5,232 nt of DNA from Bacteriovorax stolpii (GTDB lineage Bacteria; Bdellovibrionota; Bacteriovoracia; Bacteriovoracales; Bacteriovoracaceae): assembly GCA_945862475.1 (NCBI GenBank), contig CAMAYW010000202.1:1-5232 (forward strand). The letters are read 5' to 3'. Below, piece after piece: positions 1 to 4,874 of this stretch. The position numbers and the translations under genes were made by a program. Under the pieces are notes generated by a model that worked only from the letters and a program-made list of their open reading frames with translations, was not told where the DNA came from and searched no databases. How positions within the stretch are numbered: the first letter of the stretch is position 1; each line of letters starts with the position of its first letter.

Positions 1-368
1 TTAGTCTCATTTATTTTAACATCAGCTAGCTCAAGACATTTTTTAAATGTTTCTGGATGTATGTGAATTGTCTGTCCTTGACCCAGCTCCTCCCAAGCAA
101 TTTTAAGAATTCTCATTCTTGCTTGATTTGAATCAACTTTGCTTGCAAGAAGGCATAATATTTTTGGCATCAGATTAGAAAACTGTAACCATTTGTTACC
201 AATTACAATTGCAGATTCTTTAGTTTTAAAATTCAAGCAATTCAAGGTAGCACTGAAAATTTGAGCTTTTTCAGCTTTGTCATAAAAGTAACTAAGCCAT
301 GAATTAAAATCATTTCCATCAAATTTTACAGTATCGACCATCAAGTAATTTTGATTCAATTCATACAT
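1..368 (-). CDS. Partial gene (N-terminal 122 residues), possible haem-oxygenase-like iron-containing redox enzyme
   Basis: An open frame starts at ATG 368 and stays open to the left edge, so the 3' end is missing. In-frame TGA at 396-398 lies just upstream with no other start between, so ATG 368 is the start. A purine-rich GAAGAGAAG tract before it can serve as ribosome binding site. The visible protein begins MYELNQNYLMVDTVKF. Residues 59-74 (KWLQFSNLMPKILCLL) look like an amphipathic helix. Residues 81-112 carry NQARMRILKIAWEELGQG followed by HIHPETFKKCL. A helix with an E-E-x-G pattern (E93, E94) followed about ten residues later by His (H102, H104) and a Phe recalls the metal-ligand helix of the haem-oxygenase-like, TenA/PqqC/diiron-oxidase superfamily. 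That fold assignment is inference from pattern only; no specific substrate can be proposed. It follows a 48-residue ORF by 16 nt and is probably cotranscribed with it. The DNA is visibly AT-richer than ugd or DUF1552, which may indicate accessory or transferred DNA. Confidence 0.72.
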   Translation of the reverse strand, partial: MYELNQNYLMVDTVKFDGNDFNSWLSYFYDKAEKAQIFSATLNCLNFKTKESAIVIGNKWLQFSNLMPKILCLLASKVDSNQARMRILKIAWEELGQGQTIHIHPETFKKCLELADVKINET

Positions 369-384
369 ATATTTTCTTCTCTTC

Positions 385-531
385 TTACTTTGGTTTCAAA
401 TGGCTCTTTATTTTGTAGTTAGAAGTCTTCCATTTCAAAAATAGAAATTCATTATTTAAATCAAAGACCTCTATTTTATTCATTCCCCAGAAGTCAGATG
501 CTTCAATAGCTAAAACAGTAAGCTCAAGCAT
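385..531 (-). CDS. Small hypothetical protein, 48 residues
   Basis: This ORF runs from ATG 531 to TAA 385-387. The start is supported by an AGAAGG ribosome binding site (539-544) placed 7 nt before it, one of the best in the window. The product begins MLELTVLAIEASDFWGMNKI, continues with an acidic and hydrophobic middle (EVFDLNNEFLFLKW) and ends in a basic tail (KIKSHLKPK). There is no signal peptide and no convincing membrane segment. The family is not recognised. The stop is 16 nt upstream of the partial redox-enzyme-like gene, in the same direction, so the two look like an operon, and the small protein may be a partner or accessory of that enzyme. The same frame stays open upstream for another 20 codons to a TAA at about 592-594, so a longer form from a non-ATG start, or a decayed larger gene, is possible, but the good Shine-Dalgarno spacing favours the 48-residue form. 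Confidence 0.55.
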   Translation of the reverse strand: MLELTVLAIEASDFWGMNKIEVFDLNNEFLFLKWKTSNYKIKSHLKPK

Positions 532-556
532 CCACACACCTTCTATATTTCTGAAA

Positions 557-565
557 AATATAACA
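557..565 (-). promoter_or_regulatory. Possible extended -10 promoter for the left operon
   Basis: On the minus strand the sequence TGTTATATT matches an extended -10 element (TG, one base, then TATATT). It would start transcription at about 550, just ahead of the AGAAGG ribosome binding site of the 48-residue ORF. No good -35 hexamer lies 16-18 nt upstream, which is tolerable for an extended -10 promoter. AT-rich DNA gives such matches by chance, so this is a weak call. Confidence 0.3.
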
Positions 566-603
566 GCGTTAAGGACAAGGTTGTGGATTTATTAATTGGA
601 AGG

Positions 604-657
604 AAAAAAATACATGCCCCAGATTATCTCCGAGACACTCTCCGAATCATGTATTTT
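604..657 (-). terminator. Large inverted repeat with T-run, probable terminator of ugd
   Basis: The perfect 10-nt arms AAAATACATG (607-616) and CATGTATTTT (648-657) enclose 31 nt. Read on the minus strand, the second arm runs into seven consecutive T (604-610). The structure begins 41 nt after the ugd stop, as expected for a factor-independent terminator ending the ugd transcript. The stem is AT-rich and the loop is long, which is unlike a classical strong terminator. The loop contains CTCCGA twice in a 12-nt phase (628-633 and 640-645) and a small GAGA/TCTC stem on the minus strand. A protein-binding site or decayed repeat is the alternative. Confidence 0.45.
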
Positions 658-697
658 AGGTGCTTTATCTGAGAATCCCTAAGGGGTGCGAGTTAAA

Positions 698-2011
698 TTA
701 CTTAATCGCCTTCCCGATCGCGTAGTAAGTAAACCCCTGCTCCAACACTTTCTTCGTGTTGTAGAGGTTTCTTCCGTCAAAGATCACGGCGTTCTTTAAG
801 CGAGACTTAATCTCTTCAAAATCAGGAGCGCGGTACTGCTTCCACTCAGTGAGAACCAGTAAACCATCGGCCCCATTGAGTGCATCGTATTTATTTTCGA
901 ACTGATCAACAGGAATTCCCATCTTCGACATAAGTGACTCAAAATGGTCAGCAGCCTCTGGGTCATGAATGCGAACTTTTGCCCCAGCTTTATGAAGCTC
1001 AACCGCTGTATCAATCGCAGGAGTCTCACGGATATCGTCCGTATTCGCTTTGAAGGCCGTTCCCCAAAGGACAAACGTTTTACCTTTAAGATCATCTTTA
1101 AAGTGCTTCTTCACTTTTCCAACGAGATATTTTTTCTGCTCTTTATTAACTTCTTCAACTGCTTCCACAATCTTAAAATGAATGCCGTGCTCTTTCGCTG
1201 TATGAACGAGGGCCTTCACATCTTTTGGAAAACAAGATCCGCCGTAGCCAGGACCTGGATAAAGAAATTGAGAACCAATCCGAGAGTCTGTAGAAATTCC
1301 GTGACGAACTTCCTCTACGTCTGCTCCAACGATATCACACAGACGAGCGACTTCATTCATGAAGGAAATTTTCGTCGCAAGAAAACAGTTCGCTGCATAT
1401 TTTGTCATCTCTGCAGAAATATTACTCATGCGAATCGTGCGCTTAATTTGGCGATTAAAAGGCTCATAAAGCTCTTCAATAATCTCGGAAGCCTTATCTT
1501 CTTGGGCCCCAACAATAATTCTTTCAGGCTTCATGAAGTCTTCAACAGCAGAACCTTCTTTTAAAAATTCTGGATTATTCACAACAAAAAATTTCGCCTT
1601 GGTTTTTCCTTTAAGGTGCTCACGAACTTTATTCCCTGTACCTACTGGGACAGTGGATTTTACGACCACAACGGAATCATCCTTAAGGTATGGTGCAATT
1701 GAATCGCAAGCAGCAAATACGTATTTAAGATCGGCCTGGCCATCATCTGAAGAAGGAGTGCCTACGGCCAAGAAAATAGCTTCAGCTTTATTAACGGAAT
1801 CGTAGTTATTAGCGAAATGAAGGCGGCCTTCGTTAAAGTTAGTCTGCATAAGGGACTCAAGTCCTGGTTCAAAAATAGGACACTCGCCTTTTTTCATTCT
1901 CTCAACTTTAGCGGCATCGATATCGATACAAGTTACGTCGTGACCCATTTCTGCGAAACAAGTTCCAGTGACTAAACCAACATAGCCAGTTCCGATGATG
2001 CTTAGCTTCAT
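698..2011 (-). CDS. ugd: UDP-glucose 6-dehydrogenase
   Basis: This enzyme oxidises UDP-glucose to UDP-glucuronate with two NAD+, supplying a cytoplasmic precursor for capsule, exopolysaccharide or modified lipopolysaccharide sugars. The 437-residue length is normal for the bacterial family. The N-terminal Rossmann domain opens with MKLSIIGTGYVGLV (glycine-rich NAD-binding loop at 7-12). The family motif NPEFLKEG lies at 146-153. K204 and N208 lie in the central helix (EMTKYAANCF). The catalytic cysteine is C260 in GPGYGGSCFPKD (253-264), with D264 following. The C-terminal UDP-binding domain contains the WGTAFK segment at 316-321 and a late FDGRNLY motif. No catalytic residue is missing. The start at ATG 2011 is supported by GGAG at 2018-2021, 6 nt upstream. 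A GDP-mannose or UDP-N-acetylmannosamine dehydrogenase is a less likely alternative, since the motifs are typical of Ugd. No polysaccharide glycosyltransferases are visible beside it, so it seems to be expressed alone, from a promoter in the gap after the transposase gene. Confidence 0.95.
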   Translation of the reverse strand: MKLSIIGTGYVGLVTGTCFAEMGHDVTCIDIDAAKVERMKKGECPIFEPGLESLMQTNFNEGRLHFANNYDSVNKAEAIFLAVGTPSSDDGQADLKYVFAACDSIAPYLKDDSVVVVKSTVPVGTGNKVREHLKGKTKAKFFVVNNPEFLKEGSAVEDFMKPERIIVGAQEDKASEIIEELYEPFNRQIKRTIRMSNISAEMTKYAANCFLATKISFMNEVARLCDIVGADVEEVRHGISTDSRIGSQFLYPGPGYGGSCFPKDVKALVHTAKEHGIHFKIVEAVEEVNKEQKKYLVGKVKKHFKDDLKGKTFVLWGTAFKANTDDIRETPAIDTAVELHKAGAKVRIHDPEAADHFESLMSKMGIPVDQFENKYDALNGADGLLVLTEWKQYRAPDFEEIKSRLKNAVIFDGRNLYNTKKVLEQGFTYYAIGKAIK

Positions 2012-2043
2012 TTAGAGCTCCATTAAGAGTGAAAATTTCGCTC

Positions 2044-2072
2044 ATTCTCGATTATTGAAAAGGAAAATTCAA
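2044..2072 (-). promoter_or_regulatory. Possible sigma70-type promoter for ugd
   Basis: On the minus strand, TTGAAT (2067-2072) and GAGAAT (2044-2049) are separated by exactly 17 nt, each matching four of six positions of the standard -35 and -10 hexamers. The pair lies in the gap between the transposase 3' palindrome and ugd, leaving a short leader of about 30 nt with the GGAG ribosome binding site. The match is moderate and the region AT-rich, so the call is tentative. Confidence 0.35.
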
Positions 2073-2082
2073 GGATGAAATT

Positions 2083-2111
2083 GTCGAAAAGGTACCGTCT
2101 ACCTTTTCGAC
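2083..2111. repeat. REP-like palindrome, copy 1 (overlaps transposase stop codon)
   Basis: The arms GTCGAAAAGGTA (2083-2094) and TACCTTTTCGAC (2100-2111) form a perfect 12-bp inverted repeat around the centre CCGTC. On the minus strand the sequence begins within the last codons of the transposase (Ser-Lys-Arg-stop), and its TAG stop spans the stem-loop junction. On the minus strand it is followed by AATTTCATCC, not by a T-run, so it is not a standard intrinsic terminator. The stem is identical to that of copy 3 and nearly identical to copy 2, while the centre differs. Confidence 0.9.
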
Positions 2112-2722
2112 GGGGGAGTTAGTTTATTAAAGAGCTTTAGGTTTCTTTTACTTACCTCGAAGTGCTGCTTTTTTAATCCAAGTTTAATGACTTCCTGATC
2201 ATCCGTTTTTAGGACCTCATTGAGCCACAAAAGCTCCCCTTCCTGCCCCCCAAAGGACATAGGGATAAAGGAATGAAGAGGTAGGGGGCACGGGTGGATG
2301 GTTGAATAGGGGTAGTCTTGAACTTTGGGACAGATTTTTGCTCGAATGGGGTTCTGAAAAATATACCGATAAACCTGAAAATAGTGGGCTTGCGACTCGA
2401 TAAGACTCCACTTATAGCGGTTTCCCCATACGTGATTAATCGATCGATTTCTGATGTTTATTTTTACCGACACCATTCTTAAAAACCGCTGCATGATCTG
2501 ATCGAGATTCCCATTAGGCGTGTGGCACAGAAGATGAAAATGGTTGCCCATGAGAACAAAAGCATGAACAGCAAGAGCGTGTTCCTTCACTTCTATTTTT
2601 AGTTGCTCCATCATAATGAACCAGACTTCCCTCAAGGGAATAGGGAAAAATTCCTTGTTATTACTTCTCGAAGTCACGTGATAGGGATGAGTTTCTGAGC
2701 GAATTAAGAGGGGGCGTGCCAT
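2099..2722 (-). CDS. REP-associated tyrosine transposase (RAYT), Y1/HUH family
   Basis: This 207-residue protein belongs to the IS200-like Y1 transposase superfamily, which nicks and rejoins single-stranded DNA at hairpins through a tyrosine. It opens with MARPLLIRSE and PYHVTSRSNNKE (13-24), typical of the group. The metal-binding HUH motif is H61-F62-H63 within VLMGNHFHLL. The segment VWGNRYKWSLIES (98-110) is the conserved W-x-x-R-Y-K stretch, and the segment YRYIFQNPIRAKI (118-130) carries the likely catalytic tyrosine (Y120, by analogy with the Y-I-x-x-N-P segment of Escherichia coli RAYT). The catalytic set is intact. ATG 2722 is the first codon of the conserved N-terminus, but no proper Shine-Dalgarno sequence sits at normal distance, suggesting low or controlled translation. 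The last residues, SKR and the stop, are encoded by palindrome copy 1. The gene is flanked by palindromes with the same stem, which are probably its substrates. The family call is firm, the REP-substrate role inferred. Confidence 0.88.
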   Translation of the reverse strand: MARPLLIRSETHPYHVTSRSNNKEFFPIPLREVWFIMMEQLKIEVKEHALAVHAFVLMGNHFHLLCHTPNGNLDQIMQRFLRMVSVKINIRNRSINHVWGNRYKWSLIESQAHYFQVYRYIFQNPIRAKICPKVQDYPYSTIHPCPLPLHSFIPMSFGGQEGELLWLNEVLKTDDQEVIKLGLKKQHFEVSKRNLKLFNKLTPPSKR

Positions 2723-2725
2723 AAG

Positions 2726-2793
2726 TTACCAGGTACCTTTTGGAGAGGTTGAAGTTTTAGGACTTCACCCCTTGAAAAAAAAGGGCCAGGTAA
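2726..2793 (-). promoter_or_regulatory. Structured leader of the RAYT gene with a half-copy of the repeat
   Basis: Ten bases of the palindrome, AAAAGGTACC on the minus strand, recur at 2732-2741, ten nt before the transposase start. The heptamer CCAGGTA (plus strand) occurs at 2729-2735 and again at 2786-2792. Two short arm pairs are nested: TTACC with GGTAA (2789-2793 with 2726-2730) and CCTTTT with AAAAGG (2779-2784 with 2736-2741), around an inner 6-bp hairpin (2750-2755 with 2762-2767). This could fold over the translation start region or be a diverged recognition site for the transposase. The sequence matches are directly visible; the function is inference. Confidence 0.4.
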
Positions 2794-2862
2794 GAATTTA
2801 CGAAGTCGTGAGAATTATTTGAAAGCAGAGCAGAGCATTGGAATTTTTACGTCTTGGGGAAT

Positions 2863-2889
2863 GTCGAAAAGGTAGCGTATACCTTTTCG
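2863..2889. repeat. REP-like palindrome, copy 2 (abuts lipoprotein stop codon)
   Basis: The left arm GTCGAAAAGGTA (2863-2874) pairs over 10 bp with TACCTTTTCG (2880-2889) around the centre GCGTA. The outermost two bases no longer pair because the right side reads CGCT instead of CGAC. The TAG stop of the lipoprotein gene occupies 2890-2892, directly against the stem. On the minus strand the hairpin is followed by ACATTCCCC, without a T-run. Confidence 0.88.
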
Positions 2890-3354
2890 CTATTTCTTCT
2901 TCTTGGCCTTGAGGGCTTCGGCTTCTTGAGCTTCCTGAAGATCGAGGATTTCCTTAAGTTTCATAATAGCACCCTCTTTTTGATTACACTTGATTGCTTC
3001 GGTGAAGCCGCCTTTACGATAAAAAATGAATTTTTTTGTTTTGGAATCCCACTTAAGATTTAAAACCACGCACTCAATGTCAGTGTCAGTATTGTTAAAT
3101 AAATCAGCGTAAAATCTCGTCATATCTTTTTTAAGATAGATCATGCGGTAAATCTTCTTACCGTCACAGTCCTTACATAATCCATGAATCGCCGGATTTC
3201 CCATGATTTTTAATACCTCGGTTTGCGTTCGACCTTGAATTTTATTGAGCGCATTTTCCAATTGAGGTCCGTCATAGCCTTGAACGATTTCTTCTTTCGT
3301 TGAGGAACAACCAAAAATTAAAAAGGTGAATATAAAAAGAATCGATTTCATCAT
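2890..3354 (-). CDS. Small putative lipoprotein, possibly BamE/SmpA-like
   Basis: The chosen start is the ATG pair at 3354/3351, giving MMKSILFIFTFLIFGC: a short lysine-led n-region, a hydrophobic core and a lipobox-like IFGC with C16 as the lipidation site. A mature protein of about 139 residues would be anchored in the envelope. The frame also opens at ATG 3393, but the extra residues are encoded by palindrome copy 3 and would spoil the signal peptide, so that start is rejected. Neither start has a clear Shine-Dalgarno sequence. The mature part has a TEVLKIMGNP segment followed by a C-K-D-C pair (C60, C63), then strand-like stretches (KKIYRMIYLK, ECVVLNLKW, KKFIFYRKG), which recalls the small BamE/SmpA-type fold; this is a weak inference. 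The C-terminus is an Ala/Glu/Lys helix ending in a poly-lysine tail. It follows DUF1552 by 53 nt and is bracketed by palindrome copies 2 and 3. The family is not otherwise recognised. Confidence 0.75.
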   Translation of the reverse strand: MMKSILFIFTFLIFGCSSTKEEIVQGYDGPQLENALNKIQGRTQTEVLKIMGNPAIHGLCKDCDGKKIYRMIYLKKDMTRFYADLFNNTDTDIECVVLNLKWDSKTKKFIFYRKGGFTEAIKCNQKEGAIMKLKEILDLQEAQEAEALKAKKKK

Positions 3355-3361
3355 AGTTTTT

Positions 3362-3392
3362 TGTCGAAAAGGTATGCAGTACCTTTTCGACA
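3362..3392. repeat. REP-like palindrome, copy 3 (after the DUF1552 gene)
   Basis: This is the longest copy: 13-nt arms TGTCGAAAAGGTA (3362-3374) and TACCTTTTCGACA (3380-3392) pair perfectly around the centre TGCAG. It lies 15 nt past the DUF1552 stop and 7 nt before the lipoprotein start. On the minus strand it is followed by AAAAAAC, so there is no U-tract and it does not look like an intrinsic terminator. Confidence 0.9.
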
Positions 3393-3407
3393 TTTGGGAG
3401 AAGAAAA

Positions 3408-4874
3408 TTAAGCTGTTTTCATGAAAGGCAGCAGCCCCGAGGCGTAGGCGGCAGAAGGTTTATAATTTGGGGAATAAAAGCTTCCATTATTATAGAAACC
3501 TGGTCCCCAAGTGTATGACGAAAATCCAAAACCTCCCCCCTCTTGTCCAGCGGTTAAGTAATCTACAGGCGAAAGTCCCCCACCCTGAAGGATTTGATTC
3601 CACAAACAATTTAAAGGAAGATTCACCGTCATCCCAGAAGAACTAATGGTATTGTAATCGTAGAAAAAGCCATTATTAAAATAGCCATTCATTTTCCCTG
3701 CACAAATAACGTAAGCATCATTCAAGTTATGAAGAACCCCATCCTCTCCATTTTCTAAAATGTGCACAAGTCCAGTTCTATCAAGATAAGTTTTTCCAGT
3801 GCCGTCCGGAACATCAAGGCCCGCTACAAATTTAGAAAAAATATTTTTATGAATCCATTTCTGATAAGTAATTTGCGTATCCCAACTTGGAGACCCACCG
3901 TGAGAGCTATCATGATGAAGGTAATGCAGTAGTCCCATCGGCATGAGTTCATTCCACATTAAAATTCTCGTTAGTCCACACTTGATCGCAGCAAGCGAAA
4001 TCTGAACCATTGCATTCACATGCGCATTTGTATCGATGTCTTCAATCACTCCCGATTTATTTTTAGTCGACAATTTCGCAAAACTCGCTGGAGTGGCAGG
4101 AGGAGCACACAATCCTCCAGGAATAACGTTAAGAGAGTTTTGAAGATCAGAAAACATATCCATTCTCTCTTGCAAAAGAAGTCCATCCGAATAACTAATT
4201 CGAGAATCATTTCGTACTCGGTTGTAATCAGACATCACAGAATTAAAGATTGAAGATGTATTTGATCCGGAACTAGTTGTCGTTCCGAATAATAAATCAA
4301 ATAGGACTTTGGGATCAGTGTAACAAGGAGATCTCACGCCATCAGCACTGTACGAAGCCCCATGAGTCTGCGCCGTACTAACTGATAAATTTTTAATGAC
4401 GGGTGTATCTGATCCATAAAACTTAGGACTATTTTCTAAAACTTTATCTAACGTCGGATTATGAATCCAACCAGTGGGTACCGTTGTTTGAACTCCGTAA
4501 TGAGATCCAAAACAGAGGGCCCCGTGCTGATGCCCTGGTTTAGGTGCAAAAAGTCCTAGCCCTCGAATGAGAGTGTAGTTTTTGTACTGAGATGAAAAGG
4601 TCGCATCAAAGATACGACTTGCACCCGAAGTAGAAAACTGACTGAGAGAAATTCTTTTAGCATGATTACTTAAAACTTCCCACCCCCCAGTGACCTGAGG
4701 AAACCAAGCGGTGTCATCAATGGCATTAGGACTAATCATCCCAATAAAAATCGGTGCTGATGGAGAAGCCAGGACCTGTGCTAAGGCCTCCTTCGACATC
4801 AGGGAAACCATATGAGGTAGGGCCAGGGAAAAAGTTCCAAACCCTTTTAAGAATTGTCTTCGATTAATACTCAT
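3408..4874 (-). CDS. DUF1552 family protein with twin-arginine signal
   Basis: This 488-residue protein opens with MSINRRQFLKGFGTFSLALP: the R-R-Q-F-L-K twin-arginine motif (5-10) and hydrophobic stretch indicate folded export through Tat, with possible cleavage after an Ala-containing segment near 30-33 (KEALAQ). The mature part has the layout of DUF1552: a GHQHGAL histidine stretch (114-120), the HYLHHDSSHGG cluster (317-327), a following Y-x-x-W helix, GLDVPDGTGKTYLDRTGLV (352-370) and a late LHNLNDAYVICAGKMNGYF segment (381-399). The family is found in Planctomycetes, Myxococcota, Bdellovibrionota and related groups; its biochemical role is not established, and the conserved histidines suggest metal or cofactor binding (inference). 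ATG 4874 overlaps the stop of the upstream DUF1585 gene (ATGA), and GAGGG lies four nt before it, so the pair is translationally coupled. The Ser/Thr/Gly-rich insertion at 198-210 is probably a surface loop. Confidence 0.9.
   Translation of the reverse strand: MSINRRQFLKGFGTFSLALPHMVSLMSKEALAQVLASPSAPIFIGMISPNAIDDTAWFPQVTGGWEVLSNHAKRISLSQFSTSGASRIFDATFSSQYKNYTLIRGLGLFAPKPGHQHGALCFGSHYGVQTTVPTGWIHNPTLDKVLENSPKFYGSDTPVIKNLSVSTAQTHGASYSADGVRSPCYTDPKVLFDLLFGTTTSSGSNTSSIFNSVMSDYNRVRNDSRISYSDGLLLQERMDMFSDLQNSLNVIPGGLCAPPATPASFAKLSTKNKSGVIEDIDTNAHVNAMVQISLAAIKCGLTRILMWNELMPMGLLHYLHHDSSHGGSPSWDTQITYQKWIHKNIFSKFVAGLDVPDGTGKTYLDRTGLVHILENGEDGVLHNLNDAYVICAGKMNGYFNNGFFYDYNTISSSGMTVNLPLNCLWNQILQGGGLSPVDYLTAGQEGGGFGFSSYTWGPGFYNNGSFYSPNYKPSAAYASGLLPFMKTA

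Larger units (their letters stand above)
2083..2889 (-). mobile_element. REP-RAYT unit: Y1 transposase gene bracketed by matching palindromes
   Basis: A single RAYT-type transposase gene is bounded on one side by palindrome copy 1 and on the other by copy 2, with a 140-nt leader that carries a half-copy of the repeat. No insertion-sequence-style terminal inverted repeats or target duplications are seen, as expected for RAYTs, which are usually single-copy, vertically kept genes that are thought to disseminate or maintain their cognate REP sequences. Whether the unit itself moves cannot be judged from one window. Confidence 0.6.

Noticed and set aside
677..686. Short palindrome CCCT-A-AGGG after ugd
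   Set aside because: A 4-bp stem with a one-base loop cannot form a useful hairpin; the larger inverted repeat at 604-657 is the better terminator candidate.
944..1805. Plus-strand open frames of 206 and 90 residues
   Set aside because: They lie antisense to ugd, whose catalytic motifs are complete; their translations show no family features and look like frame shadows.
2217..2411. Minus-strand 64-residue frame inside the transposase gene
   Set aside because: It overlaps the transposase in another frame, is proline- and serine-rich without motif, and the transposase frame is clearly the coding one.
2854..3063. Plus-strand frame of 69 residues starting in palindrome copy 2
   Set aside because: It is antisense to the end of the lipoprotein gene; the hydrophobic run comes from reading poly-Lys/Ala/Glu codons backwards, and the start lies beside the palindrome.
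2083..3392. CRISPR array
   Set aside because: Only three copies, separated by about 750 and 470 nt with complete genes in between, and no cas genes; the spacing excludes an array.
2083..3392. Palindromes as ordinary intrinsic terminators
   Set aside because: On the transcribed strand none is followed by a T-run (next bases AATTTC, ACATTC and AAAAAA), and the stems are AT-rich in the middle.
3352..3393. Lipoprotein start at ATG 3393
   Set aside because: The extra residues are encoded by palindrome copy 3, no ribosome binding site precedes it, and it would bury the lipoprotein signal peptide.
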